Source: Aphrophora alni (Eukaryota > Arthropoda > Insecta > Hemiptera > Aphrophoridae). From it: a stretch of DNA of 64,000 bases. Under the pieces are notes generated by a model that searched no databases, was not told the DNA's origin, and was given only the letters and a program-made list of their open reading frames with translations. A program made the position numbers and the translations under genes. This document shows positions 33,001 to 47,100 of the stretch, piece after piece. Location: positions 32,701,120 through 32,765,119 of the forward strand of contig OY740769.1 of the NCBI GenBank assembly GCA_963513935.1, read 5' to 3'. How positions within the stretch are numbered: the stretch's first letter is position 1; the number at the start of each line of letters is the position of its first letter.

Positions 33001-34416
33001 TGTGTATTACTACTCTCTTGACGTTGGCTAGGCCCTGGTGGGCCTTGTAGATGAAGGAGTCTTACCTAGTAGTGTGAGTTTGTTTGCAACAGTTGTTACA
33101 CGTGTTTTAAACCTTGTACTTGTGTATTACTACTCTCTTGACGTTGGCTAGGCCCTGGTGGGCCTTGTAGATGAAGGAGTCTTACCTAGTAGTGTAAGTT
33201 TGTTTGCAACAGTTGTTTCACGTGTTTTAAACCTTGTACTTGTGTATTACTACTCTCTTGACGTTGGCTAGGCCCTGGTGGGCCTTGTAGATGAAGGAGT
33301 CTTACCTAGTAGTGTAAGTTTGTTTTAAACAGTTGTTACACGTGTTTTAAACCCTGTACTTGTGTATTACTACTCTCTTGACGTTGGCTAGTCCCTGGTG
33401 GGCCTTGTAGATGAAGGAGTCTTACCTAGTAGTGTAAGTTTGTTTTAAACAGTTGTTACACGTGTTTTAAACCTTGAATCTGTGTATTACTACTCTCTTG
33501 ACGTTGGCTAGGCCTTATGGGCCTTGTAGATGAAGTAGTCTTACCTAGTAGTGTAAGTTTGTTTTAAACAGTTGTTACACGTGTTTTAAACCTTGAATCT
33601 GTGTATTACTACTCTCTTGACGTTGGCTAGGCCCTGGTGGGCCTTGTAGATGAAGGAGTCTTACCTAGTAGTGTAAGTTTGTTTTAAACAGTTGTTACAC
33701 GTGTTTTAAACCTTGAATCTGTGTATTACTACTCTCTTGACGTTGGCTAGGCCCTGGTGGGCATTGTAGATGAAGGAGTCTTACCTAGTAGTGTAAGTTT
33801 GTTTTAAACAGTTGTTACACGTGTTTTAAACCTTGAATCTGTGTATTACTACTCTCTTGACGTTGGCTAGGCCCTGGTGGGCCTTGTAGATGATGGAGTC
33901 TTACCTAGTAGTGTAAGTTTGTTTTAAACAGTTGTTACACGTGTTTTAAACCTTGAATCTGTGTATTACTACTCTCTTGACGTTGGCTATGCCCTGGTGG
34001 GCATTGTAGATGAAGGAGTCTTACCTAGTAGTGTAAGTTTGTTTTAAACAGTTGTTACACGTGTTTTAAACCTTGAATCTGTGTATTACTACTCTCTTGA
34101 CGTTGACTAGGCCCTGGTGGGCATTGTAGATGAAGGAGTCTTACCTAGTAGTGTAAGTTTGTTTTAAACAGTTGTTACACGTGTTTTAAACCTTGAATCT
34201 GTGTATTACTACTCTCTTGACATTGGCTAGGCCCTGGTGGGCCTTGTAGATGAAGTAGTCTTACCTAGTAGTGTAAGTTTGTTTTAAACAGTTGTTACAC
34301 GTGTTTTAAACCTTGAATCTGTGTATTACTACTCTCTTGACGTTGGCTAGGCCCTGGTGGGCCTTGTAGATGAAGGAGTCTTACCTAGTAGTGTAAGTTT
34401 GTTTTAAACAGTTGTT
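30099..34416 (+). repeat. Higher-order repeat segment 3, 36 monomers
   Basis: ACACCG to ACACCG is 4318 bp (36 x 120 minus 2). The distance from the TACTTG transition to the GGCCTTATGGG marker is 2910 bp both here and in segment 1, and the order of monomer variants is the same, so these two are close copies. GATGATGGAG at about 33,890 is private to this copy. Confidence 0.85.
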
Positions 34417-37400
34417 ACACCGTTTTAAACCTTGAATCTGTGTATTACTACTCTCTTGACGTTGGCTAGGCCCTGGTGGGTCTTGTAGATGAAGGAGTCT
34501 TACCTAGTAGTGTAAGTTTGTTTTAAACAGTTGTTACACGTGTTTTAAACCTTGAATCTGTGTATTACTACTCTCTTGACGTTGGCTAGGCCCTGGTGGG
34601 CCTTGTAGATGAAGGAGTCTTACCTAGTAGTGTAAGTTTGTTTTAAACAGTTGTTACACGTGTTTTAAACCTTGAATCTGTGTATTACTACTCTCTTGAC
34701 GTTGGCTAGGCCCTGGTGGGCATTGTAGATGAAGGAGTCTTACCTAGTAGTGTAAGTTTGTTTTAAACAGTTGTTACACGTGTTTTAAACCTTGAATCTG
34801 TGTATTACTACTCTCTTGACGTTGGCTAGGCCCTGGTGGGCCTTGTAGATGAAGGAGTCTTACCTAGTAGTGTAAGTTTGTTTTAAACAGTTGTTACACG
34901 TGTTTTAAACCTTGAATCTGTGTATTACTACTCTCTTGACGTTGGCTAGGCCCTGGTGGGCATTGTAGATGAAGGAGTCTTACCTAGTAGTGTAAGTTTG
35001 TTTTAAACAGTTGTTACACGTGTTTTAAACCTTGAATCTGTGTATTACTACTCTCTTGACGTTGGCTAGGCCCTGGTGGGCATTGTAGATGAAGGAGTCT
35101 TACCTAGTAGTGTAAGTTTGTTTTAAACAGTTGTTACACGTGTTTTAAACCTTGTATCTGTGTATTACTACTCTCTTGACGTTGGCTAGGCCCTGGTGGG
35201 CCTTGTAGATGAAGGAGTCTTACCTAGTAGTGTAAGTTTGTTTTAAACAGTTGTTACACGTGTTTTAAACCTTGAATCTGTGTATTACTACTCTCTTGAC
35301 GTTGGCTAGTCCCTGGTGGGCCTTGTAGATGAAGGAGTCTTACCTAGTAGTGTAAGTTTGTTTTAAACAGTTGTTACACGTGTTTTAAACCTTGTACTTG
35401 TGTATTACTACTCTCTTGACGTTGGCTAGGCCCTGGTGGGCATTGTAGATGAAGGAGTCTTACCTAGTAGTGCAAGTTTGTTTGCAACAGTTGTTACACG
35501 TGTTTTAAACCCTGTACTTGTGTATTACTACTCTCTTGACGTTGGCTAGGCCTTGGTGGGCCTTGTAGATGAAGGAGTCTTACCTAGTAGTGCAAGTTTG
35601 TTTGCAACAGTTGGTACACGTGTTTTAAACCTTGTACTTGTGTATTACTACTCTCTTGACGTTGGCTAGGCCCTGGTGGGCCTTGTAGATGAAGGAGTCT
35701 TACCTAGTAGTGCAAGTTTGTTTGCAACAGTTGTTACAAGTGTTTTAAACCTTGTATTTGTGTATTACTACTCTCTTGACGTTGGCTAGGCCTTGGTGGG
35801 CCTTGTAGATGAAGGAGTCTTACCTAGTAGTGTAAGTTTGTTTGCAACAGTTGTTACACGTGTTTTAAACCTCGAATCTGTGTATTACTACTCTCTTGAC
35901 GTTGGCTAGGCCCTGGTGGGCATTGTAGATGAAGGAGTCTTACCTAGTAGTGTAAGTTTGTTTGCAACAGTTGTTACACGTGTTTTAAACCTTGTATTTG
36001 TGTATTACTACTCTCTTGACGTTGGCTAGGCCTTGGTGGGCCTTGTAGATGAAGGAGTCTTACCTAGTAGTGTAAGTTTGTTTGCAACAGTTGTTACACG
36101 TGTTTTAAACCTTGTACTTGTGTATTACTACTCTCTTGACGTTGGCTAGGCCCTGGTGGGCCTTGTAGATGAAGGAGTCTTACCTAGTAGTGCAAGTTTG
36201 TTTGCAACAGTTGTTACACGTGTTTTAAACCCTGTACTTGTGTATTACTACTCTCTTGACGTTGGCTAGGCCTTGGTGGGCCTTGTAGATGAAGGAGTCT
36301 TACCTAGTAGTGCAAGTTTGTTTGCAACAGTTGGTACACGTGTTTTAAACCCTGTACTTGTGTATTACTACTCTCTTGACGTTGGCTAGTCCCTGGTGGG
36401 CCTTGTAGATGAAGGAGTCTTACCTAGTAGTGTAAGTGTGTTTGCAACAGTTGGTACACGTGTTTTAAACCCTGTACTTGTGTATTACTACTCTCTTGAC
36501 GTTGGCTAGGCCTTGGTGGGCCTTGTAGATGAAGGAGTCTTACCTGGTAGTGTAAGTGTGTTTGCAACAGTTGGTACACGTGTTTTAAACCCTGTACTTG
36601 TGTATTACTACTCTCTTGACGTTGGCTAGGCCTTGGTGGGCCTTGTAGATGAAGGAGTCTTACCTAGTAGTGCAAGTTTGTTTGCAACAGTTGGTACACG
36701 TGTTTTAAACCCTGTACTTGTGTATTACTACTCTCTTGACGTTGGCTAGGCCTTGGTGGGCCTTGTAGATGAAGGAGTCTTACCTGGTAGTGTAAGTGTG
36801 TTTGCAACAGTTGGTACACGTGTTTTAAACCCTGTACTTGTGTATTACTACTCTCTTGACGTTGGCTAGGCCTTGGTGGGCCTTGTAGATGAAGGAGTCT
36901 TACCTAGTAGTGCAAGTTTGTTTGCAACAGTTGGTACACGTGTTTTAAACCTTGTACTTGTGTATTACTACTCTCTTGACGTTGGCTAGGCCCTGGTGGG
37001 CCTTGTAGATGAAGGAGTCTTACCTAGTAGTGCAAGTTTGTTTGCAACAGTTGTTACACGTGTTTTAAACCCTGTACTTGTGTATTACTACTCTCTTGAC
37101 GTTGGCTAGGCCTTGGTGGGCCTTGTAGATGAAGGAGTCTTACCTAGTAGTGTAAGTTTGTTTGCAACAGTTGGTACACGTGTTTTAAACCTTGTACTTG
37201 TGTATTACTACTCTCTTGACGTTGGCTAGGCCCTGGTGGGCCTTGTAGATGAAGGAGTCTTACCTAGTAGTGTAAGTTTGTTTTAAACAGTTGTTACACG
37301 TGTTTTAAACCTTGTACTTGTGTATTACTACTCTCTTGACGTTGGCTAGGACCTGGTGGGCATTGTAGATGAAGGAGTCTTACCTAGTAGTGTAAGTTTG

Positions 37401-39335
37401 TTTTAAACAGTTGGTACACGTGTTTTAAACCTTGTACTTGTGTATTACTACTCTCTTGACGTTGGCTAGGCCCTGGTGGGCCTTGTAGATGAAGGAGTCT
37501 TACCTAGTAGTGTAAGTTTGTTTTAAACAGTTGTTACACGTGTTTTAAACCTTGTACTTGTGTATTACTACTCTCTTGACGTTGGCTAGGACCTGGTGGG
37601 CATTGTAGATGAAGGAGTCTTACCTAGTAGTGTGAGTTTGTTTGCAACAGTTGTTTCACGTGTTTTAAACCTTGTACTTGTGTATTACTACTATCTTGAC
37701 GTTGGCTAGGCCCTGGTGGGCCTTGTAGATGAAGGAGTCTTACCTAGTAGTGTGAGTTTGTTTGCAACAGTTGTTTCACGTGTTTTAAACCTTGTACTTG
37801 TGTATTACTACTCTCTTGACGTTGGCTAGGCCCTGGTGGGCCTTGTAGATGAAGGAGTCTTACCTAGTAGTGTAAGTTTGTTTGCAACAGTTGTTTCACG
37901 TGTTTTAAACCTTGTACTTGTGTATTACTACTCTCTTGACGTTGGCTAGGCCCTGGTGGGCCTTGTAGATGAAGGAGTCTTACCTAGTAGTGTGAGTTTG
38001 TTTGCAACAGTTGTTACACGTGTTTTAAACCTTGTACTTGTGTATTACTACTCTCTTGACGTTGGCTAGGCCCTGGTGGGCCTTGTAGATGAAGGAGTCT
38101 TACCTAGTAGTGTAAGTTTGTTTGCAACAGTTGTTTCACGTGTTTTAAACCTTGTACTTGTGTATTACTACTCTCTTGACGTTGGCTAGGCCCTGGTGGG
38201 CCTTGTAGATGAAGGAGTCTTACCTAGTAGAGTAAGTTTGTTTTAAACAGTTGTTACACGTGTTTTAAACCTTGTACTTGTGTATTACTACTCTCTTGAC
38301 GTTGGCTAGGACCTGGTGGGCATTGTAGATGAAGGAGTCTTACCTAGTAGTGTAAGTTTGTTTTAAACAGTTGTTACACGTGTTTTAAACCTTGAATCTG
38401 TGTATTACTACTCTCTTGACGTTGGCTAGGCCCTGGTGGGCCTTGTAGATGAAGTAGTCTTACCTAGTAGTGTAAGTTTGTTTTAAACAGTTGTTACACG
38501 TGTTTTAAACCTTGAATCTGTGTATTACTACTCTCTTGACGTTGGCTAGGCCCTGGTGGGCCTTGTAGATGAAGGAGTCTTACCTAGTAGTGTAAGTTTG
38601 TTTTAAACAGTTGTTACACGTGTTTTAAACCTTGAATCTGTGTATTACTACTCTCTTGACGTTGGCTAGGCCCTGGTGGGCATTGTAGATGAAGGAGTCT
38701 TACCTAGTAGTGTAAGTTTGTTTTAAACAGTTGTTACACGTGTTTTAAACCTTGAATCTGTGTATTACTACTCTCTTGACGTTGGCTAGGCCCTGGTGGG
38801 CCTTGTAGATGAAGGAGTCTTACCTAGTAGTGTAAGTTTGTTTTAAACAGTTGTTACACGTGTTTTAAACCTTGAATCTGTGTATTACTACTCTCTTGAC
38901 GTTGGCTAGGCCCTGGTGGGCATTGTAGATGAAGGAGTCTTACCTAGTAGTGTAAGTTTGTTTTAAACAGTTGTTACACGTGTTTTAAACCTTAAATCTG
39001 TGTATTACTACTCTCTTGACGTTGGCTAGGCCCTGGTGGGCATTGTAGATGAAGGAGTCTTACCTAGTAGTGTAAGTTTGTTTTAAACAGTTGTTACACG
39101 TGTTTTAAACCTTGAATCTGTGTATTACTACTCTCTTGACGTTGGCTAGGCCCTGGTGGGCCTTGTAGATGAAGTAGTCTTACCTAGTAGTGTAAGTTTG
39201 TTTTAAACAGTTGTTACACGTGTTTTAAACCTTGAATCTGTGTATTACTACTCTCTTGACGTTGGCTAGGCCCTGGTGGGCCTTGTAGATGAAGGAGTCT
39301 TACCTAGTAGTGTAAGTTTGTTTTAAACAGTTGTT
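34417..39335 (+). repeat. Higher-order repeat segment 4, 41 monomers, mixed
   Basis: 4919 bp (41 x 120 minus 1). It lacks the GGCCTTATGGG deletion. It holds a local run at 36,360-36,960 in which GTAAGTGTG and ACCTGGTAG variants alternate with GCAAGT units, not seen elsewhere in the window. Confidence 0.8.
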
Positions 39336-42300
39336 ACACCGTTTTAAACCTTGAATCTGTGTATTACTACTCTCTTGACGTTGGCTAGGCCCTGGTGGGT
39401 CTTGTAGATGAAGGAGTCTTACCTAGTAGTGTAAGTTTGTTTTAAACAGTTGTTACACGTGTTTTAAACCTTGAATCTGTGTATTACTACTCTCTTGACG
39501 TTGGCTAGGCCCTGGTGGGCATTGTAGATGAAGGAGTCTTACCTAGTAGTGTAAGTTTGTTTTAAACAGTTGTTACACGTGTTTTAAACCTTGAATCTGT
39601 GTATTACTACTCTCTTGACGTTGGCTAGGCCCTGGTGGGCCTTGTAGATGAAGGAGTCTTACCTAGTAGTGTAAGTTTGTTTTAAACAGTTGTTACACGT
39701 GTTTTAAACCTTGAATCTGTGTATTACTACTCTCTTGACGTTGGCTAGGCCCTGGTGGGCATTGTAGATGAAGGAGTCTTACCTAGTAGTGTAAGTTTGT
39801 TTTAAACAGTTGTTACACGTGTTTTAAACCTTGAATCTGTGTATTACTACTCTCTTGACGTTGGCTAGGCCCTGGTGGGCATTGTAGATGAAGGAGTCTT
39901 ACCTAGTAGTGTAAGTTTGTTTTAAACAGTTGTTACACGTGTTTTAAACCTTGAACCTGTGTATTACTACTCTCTTGACGTTGGCTAGGCCCTGGTGGGC
40001 ATTGTAGATGAAGGAGTCTTACCTAGTAGTGTAAGTTTGTTTTAAACAGTTGTTACACGTGTTTTAAACCTTGAATCTGTGTATTACTACTCTCTTGACG
40101 TTGGCTAGGCCCTGGTGGGCCTTGTAGATGAAAGAGTCTTACCTAGTAGTGTAAGTTTGTTTGCAACAGTTGTTGCACGTGTTTTAAACCTTGTACTTGT
40201 GTATTACTACTCTCTTGACGTTGGCTAGGCCCTGGTGGGCCTTGTAGATGAAGGAGTCTTACCTAGTAGTGTAAGTTTGTTTTAAACAGTTGTTACACGT
40301 GTTTTAAACCTTGTACTTGTGTATTACTACTCTCTTGACGTTGGCTAGGCCCTGGTGGGCATTGTAGATGAAGGAGTCTTACCTAGTAGTGTAAGTTTGT
40401 TTTAAACAGTTGTTACACGTGTTTTAAACCTTGTACTTGTGTATTACTACTCTCTTGACGTTGGCTAGGCCCTGGTGGGCATTGTAGATGAAGGAGTCTT
40501 ACCTAGTAGTGTAAGTTTGTTTTAAACAGTTGTTACACGTGTTTTAAACCTTGTACTTGTGTATTACTACTCTCTTGACGTTGGCTAGGCCCTGGTGGGC
40601 ATTGTAGATGAAGGAGTCTTACCTAGTAGTGTAAGTTTGTTTGCAACAGTTGTTACACGTGTTTTAAACCTTGTACTTGTGTATTACTACTCTCTTGACG
40701 TTGGCTAGGCCCTGGTGGGCATTGTAGATGAAGGAGTCTTACCTAGTAGTGTAAGTTTGTTTGCAACAGTTGTTACACGTGTTTTAAACCTTGTACTTGT
40801 GTATTACTACTCTCTTGACGTTGGCTAGGACCTGGTGGGCATTGTAGATGAAGGAGTCTTACCTAGTAGTGTAAGTTTGTTTGCAACAGTTGTTACACGT
40901 GTTTTAAACCTTGTACTTGTGTATTACTACTCTCTTGACGTTGGCTAGGCCCTGGTGGGCATTGTAGATGAAGGAGTCTTACCTAGTAGTGTAAGTTTGT
41001 TTGCAACAGTTGTTACATGTGTTTTAAACCTTGTACTTGTGTATTACTACTCTCTTGACGTTGGCCAGGCCCTGGTGGGCCTTGTAGATGAAGGAGTCTT
41101 ACCTAGTAGTGTAAGTTTGTTTTAAACAGTTGTTACACGTGTTTTAAACCTTGTACTTGTGTATTACTACTCTCTTGACGTTGGCTAGGACCTGGTGGGC
41201 CTTGTAGATGAAGGAGTCTTACCTAGTAGTGTAAGTTTGTTTTAAACAGTTGTTACACGTGTTTTAAACCTTGTACTTGTGTATTACTACTCTCTTGACG
41301 TTGGCTAGGCCCTGGTGGGCATTGTAGATGAAGGAGTCTTACCTAGTAGTGTAAGTTTGTTTGCAACAGTTGTTACACGTGTTTTAAACCCTGTACTTGT
41401 GTATTACTACTCTCTTGACGTTGGCTAGTCCCTGGTGGGCCTTGTAGATGAAGGAGTCTTACCTAGTAGTGTAAGTTTGTTTTAAACAGTTGTTACACGT
41501 GTTTTAAACCTTGTACTTGTGTATTACTACTCTCTTGACGTTGGCTAGGCCCTGGTGGGCCTTGTAGATGAAGGAGTCTTACCTAGTAGTGTAAGTTTGT
41601 TTTAAACAGTTGTTACACGTGTTTTAAACCTTGTACTTGTGTATTACTACTCTCTTGACGTTGGCTAGTCCCTGGTGGGCCTTGTAGATGAAGGAGTCTT
41701 ACCTAGTAGTATAAGTTTGTTTTAAACAGTTGGTACACGTGTTTTAAACCTTGTACTTGTGTATTACTACTCTCTTGACGTTGGCTAGGACCTGGTGGGC
41801 ATTGTAGATGAAGGAGTCTTACCTAGTAGTGTAAGTTTGTTTTAAACAGTTGTTACACGTGTTTTAAACCTTGTACTTGTGTATTACTACTCTCTTGACG
41901 TTGGCTAGGCCCTGGTGGGCCTTGTAGATGAAGGAGTCTTACCTAGTAGTGTAAGTTTGTTTTAAACAGTTGTTACACGTGTTTTAAACCTTGTACTTGT
42001 GTATTACTACTCTCTTGACGTTGGCTAGGACCTGGTGGGCATTGTCGATGAAGGAGTCTTACCTAGTAGTGTAAGTTTGTTTTAAACAGTTGGTACACGT
42101 GTTTTAAACCTTGTACTTGTGTATTACTACTCTCTTGACGTTGGCTAGGCCCTGGTGGGCATTGTCGATGAAGGAGTCTTACCTAGTAGTGCAAGTTTGT
42201 TTTAAACAGTTGGTACACGTGTTTTAAACCTTGTACTTGTGTATTACTACTCTCTTGACGTTGGCTAGGCCCTGGTGGGCCTTGTAGATGAAGGAGTCTT

Positions 42301-44134
42301 ACCTAGTAGTGTAAGTTTGTTTTAAACAGTTGTTACACGTGTTTTAAACCTTGAATCTGTGTATTACTACTCTCTTGACGTTGGCTAGGCCCTGGTGGGC
42401 ATTGTAGATGAAGGAGTCTTACCTAGTAGTGCAAGTTTGTTTGCAACAGTTGTTACACGTGTTTTAAACCCTGTACTTGTGTATTACTACTCTCTTGACG
42501 TTGGCTAGGCCTTGGTGGGCCTTGTAGATGAAGGAGTCTTACCTAGTAGTGCAAGTTTGTTTGCAACAGTTGGTACACGTGTTTTAAACCTTGTACTTGT
42601 GTATTACTACTCTCTTGACGTTGGCTAGGCCCTGGTGGGCCTTGTAGATGAAGGAGTCTTACCTAGTAGTGCAAGTTTGTTTGCAACAGTTGTTACACGT
42701 GTTTTAAACCCTGTACTTGTGTATTACTACTCTCTTGACGTTGGCTAGGCCTTGGTGGGCCTTGTAGATGAAGGAGTCTTACCTAGTAGTGTAAGTTTGT
42801 TTGCAACAGTTGGTACACGTGTTTTAAACCTTGTACTTGTGTATTACTACTCTCTTGACGTTGGCTAGGCCCTGGTGGGCCTTGTAGATGAAGGAGTCTT
42901 ACCTAGTAGTGTAAGTTTGTTTTAAACAGTTGTTACACGTGTTTTAAACCTTGTACTTGTGTATTACTACTCTCTTGACGTTGGCTAGGCCCTGGTGGGC
43001 CTTGTAGATGAAGGAGTCTTACCTAGTAGTGTGAGTTTGTTAGCAACAGTTGTTTCACGTGTTTTAAACCTTGTACTTGTGTATTACTACTCTCTTGACG
43101 TTGGCTAGGCCCTGGTGGGCCTTGTAGATGAAGGAGTCTTACCTAGTAGTGTAAGTTTGTTTTAAACAGTTGTTACACATGTTTTAAACCTTGTACTTGT
43201 GTATTACTACTCTCTTGACGTTGGCTAGGACCTGGTGGGCATTGTAGATGAAGGAGTCTTACCTAGTAGTGTAAGTTTGTTTTAAACAGTTGTTACACGT
43301 GTTTTAAACCTTGAATCTGTGTATTACTACTCTCTTGACGTTGGCTAGGCCCTGGTGGGCCTTGTAGATGAAGTAGTCTTACCTAGTAGTGTAAGTTTGT
43401 TTTAAACAGTTGTTACACGTGTTTTAAACCTTGAATCTGTGTATTACTACTCTCTTGACGTTGGCTAGGCCCTGGTGGGCCTTGTAGATGAAGGAGTCTT
43501 ACCTAGTAGTGTAAGTTTGTTTTAAACAGTTGTTACACGTGTTTTAAACCTTGAATCTGTGTATTACTACTCTCTTGACGTTGGCTAGGCCCTGGTGGGC
43601 ATTGTAGATGAAGGAGTCTTACCTAGTAGTGTAAGTTTGTTTTAAACAGTTGTTACACGTGTTTTAAACCTTGAATCTGTGTATTACTACTCTCTTGACG
43701 TTGGCTAGGCCCTGGTGGGCCTTGTAGATGAAGGAGTCTTACCTAGTAGTGTAAGTTTGTTTTAAACAGTTGTTACACGTGTTTTAAACCTTGAATCTGT
43801 GTATTACTACTCTCTTGACGTTGGCTAGGCCCTGGTGGGCATTGTAGATGAAGGAGTCTTACCTAGTAGTGTAAGTTTGTTTTAAACAGTTGTTACACGT
43901 GTTTTAAACCTTGAATCTGTGTATTACTACTCTCTTGACGTTGGCTAGGCCCTGGTGGGCATTGTAGATGAAGGAGTCTTACCTAGTAGTGTAAGTTTGT
44001 TTTAAACAGTTGTTACACGTGTTTTAAACCTTGAATCTGTGTATTACTACTCTCTTGACGTTGGCTAGGCCCTGGTGGGCCTTGTAGATGAAGGAGTCTT
44101 ACCTAGTAGTGTAAGTTTGTTTTAAACAGTTGTT
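39336..44134 (+). repeat. Higher-order repeat segment 5, 40 monomers, second HOR family
   Basis: 4799 bp (40 x 120 minus 1). This introduces the markers GGCCAGG (41,063), TTGTCGATG (about 42,043 and 42,163) and TTAGCAAC (43,040), which recur in all later segments but not before. The array therefore has at least two HOR families. Confidence 0.85.
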
Positions 44135-47100
44135 ACACCGTTTTAAACCTTGAATCTGTGTATTACTACTCTCTTGACGTTGGCTAGGCCCTGGTGGGCC
44201 TTGTAGATGAAGGAGTCTTACCTAGTAGTGTAAGTTTGTTTTAAACAGTTGTTACACGTGTTTTAAACCTTGAATCTGTGTATTACTACTCTCTTGACGT
44301 TGGCTAGGCCCTGGTGGGCATTGTAGATGAAGGAGTCTTACCTAGTAGTGTAAGTTTGTTTTAAACAGTTGTTACACGTGTTTTAAACCTTGAATCTGTG
44401 TATTACTACTCTCTTGACGTTGGCTAGGCCCTGGTGGGCCTTGTAGATGAAGGAGTCTTACCTAGTAGTGTAAGTTTGTTTTAAACAGTTTTTACACGTG
44501 TTTTAAACCTTGAATCTGTGTATTACTACTCTCTTGACGTTGGCTAGGCCCTGGTGGGCATTGTAGATGAAGGAGTCTTACCTAGTAGTGTAAGTTTGTT
44601 TTAAACAGTTGTTACACGTGTTTTAAACCTTGAATCTGTGTATTACTACTCTCTTGACGTTGGCTAGGCCCTGGTGGGCATTGTAGATGAAGGAGTCTTA
44701 CCTAGTAGTGTAAGTTTGTTTTAAACAGTTGTTACACGTGTTTTAAACCTTGAATCTGTGTATTACTACTCTCTTGACGTTGGCTAGGCCCTGGTGGGCA
44801 TTGTAGATGAAGGAGTCTTACCTAGTAGTGTAAGTTTGTTTTAAACAGTTGTTACACGTGTTTTAAACCTTGAATCTGTGTATTACTACTCTCTTGACGT
44901 TGGCTAGGCCCTGGTGGGCCTTGTAGATGAAGGAGTCTTACCTAGTAGTGTAAGTTTGTTTGCAACAGTTGTTGCACGTGTTTTAAACCTTGTACTTGTG
45001 TATTACTACTCTCTTGACGTTGGCTAGGCCCTGGTGGGCCTTGTAGATGAAGGAGTCTTACCTAGTAGTGTAAGTTTGTTTTAAACAGTTGTTACACGTG
45101 TTTTAAACCTTGTACTTGTGTATTACTACTCTCTTGACGTTGGCTAGGCCCTGGTGGGCATTGTAGATGAAGGAGTCTTACCTAGTAGTGTAAGTTTGTT
45201 TTAAACAGTTGTTACACGTGTTTTAAACCTTGTACTTGTGTATTACTACTCTCTTGACGTTGGCTAGGCCCTGGTGGGCATTGTAGATGAAGGAGTCTTA
45301 CCTAGTAGTGTAAGTTTGTTTGCAACAGTTGTTACACGTGTTTTAAACCTTGTACTTGTGTATTACTACTCTCTTGACGTTGGCTAGGCCCTGGTGGGCA
45401 TTGTAGATGAAGGAGTCTTACCTAGTAGTGTAAGTTTGTTTGCAACAGTTGTTACACGTGTTTTAAACCTTGTACTTGTGTATTACTACTCTCTTGACGT
45501 TGGCTAGGACCTGGTGGGCATTGTAGATGAAGGAGTCTTACCTAGTAGTGTAAGTTTGTTTGCAACAGTTGTTACACGTGTTTTAAACCTTGTACTTGTG
45601 TATTACTACTCTCTTGACGTTGGCTAGGACCTGGTGGGCATTGTAGATGAAGGAGTCTTACCTAGTAGTGTAAGTTTGTTTGCAACAGTTGTTACACGTG
45701 TTTTAAACCTTGTACTTGTGTATTACTACTCTCTTGACGTTGGCTAGGCCCTGGTGGGCATTGTAGATGAAGGAGTCTTACCTAGTAGTGTAAGTTTGTT
45801 TGCAACAGTTGTTACATGTGTTTTAAACCTTGTACTTGTGTATTACTACTCTCTTGACGTTGGCCAGGCCCTGGTGGGCCTTGTAGATGAAGGAGTCTTA
45901 CCTAGTAGTGTAAGTTTGTTTTAAACAGTTGTTACACGTGTTTTAAACCTTGTACTTGTGTATTACTACTCTCTTGACGTTGGCTAGGACCTGGTGGGCC
46001 TTGTAGATGAAGGAGTCTTACCTAGTAGTGTAAGTTTGTTTTAAACAGTTGTTACACGTGTTTTAAACCTTGTACTTGTGTATTACTACTCTCTTGACGT
46101 TGGCTAGGCCCTGGTGGGCATTGTAGATGAAGGAGTCTTACCTAGTAGTGTAAGTTTGTTTGCAACAGTTGTTACACGTGTTTTAAACCCTGTACTTGTG
46201 TATTACTACTCTCTTGACGTTGGCTAGTCCCTGGTGGGCCTTGTAGATGAAGGAGTCTTACCTAGTAGTGTAAGTTTGTTTTAAACAGTTGTTACACGTG
46301 TTTTAAACCTTGTACTTGTGTATTACTACTCTCTTGACGTTGGCTAGGCCCTGGTGGGCCTTGTAGATGAAGGAGTCTTACCTAGTAGTGTAAGTTTGTT
46401 TTAAACAGTTGTTACACGTGTTTTAAACCTTGTACTTGTGTATTACTACTCTCTTGACGTTGGCTAGTCCCTGGTGGGTCTTGTAGATGAAGGAGTCTTA
46501 CCTAGTAGTATAAGTTTGTTTTAAACAGTTGGTACACGTGTTTTAAACCTTGTACTTGTGTATTACTACTCTCTTGACGTTGGCTAGGACCTGGTGGGCA
46601 TTGTAGATGAAGGAGTCTTACCTAGTAGTGTAAGTTTGTTTTAAACAGTTGTTACACGTGTTTTAAACCTTGTACTTGTGTATTACTACTCTCTTGACGT
46701 TGGCTAGGCCCTGGTGGGCCTTGTAGATGAAGGAGTCTTACCTAGTAGTGTAAGTTTGTTTTAAACAGTTGTTACACGTGTTTTAAACCTTGTACTTGTG
46801 TATTACTACTCTCTTGACGTTGGCTAGGACCTGGTGGGCATTGTCGATGAAGGAGTCTTACCTAGTAGTGTAAGTTTGTTTTAAACAGTTGGTACACGTG
46901 TTTTAAACCTTGTACTTGTGTATTACTACTCTCTTGACGTTGGCTAGGCCCTGGTGGGCATTGTCGATGAAGGAGTCTTACCTAGTAGTGCAAGTTTGTT
47001 TTAAACAGTTGGTACACGTGTTTTAAACCTTGTACTTGTGTATTACTACTCTCTTGACGTTGGCTAGGCCCTGGTGGGCCTTGTAGATGAAGGAGTCTTA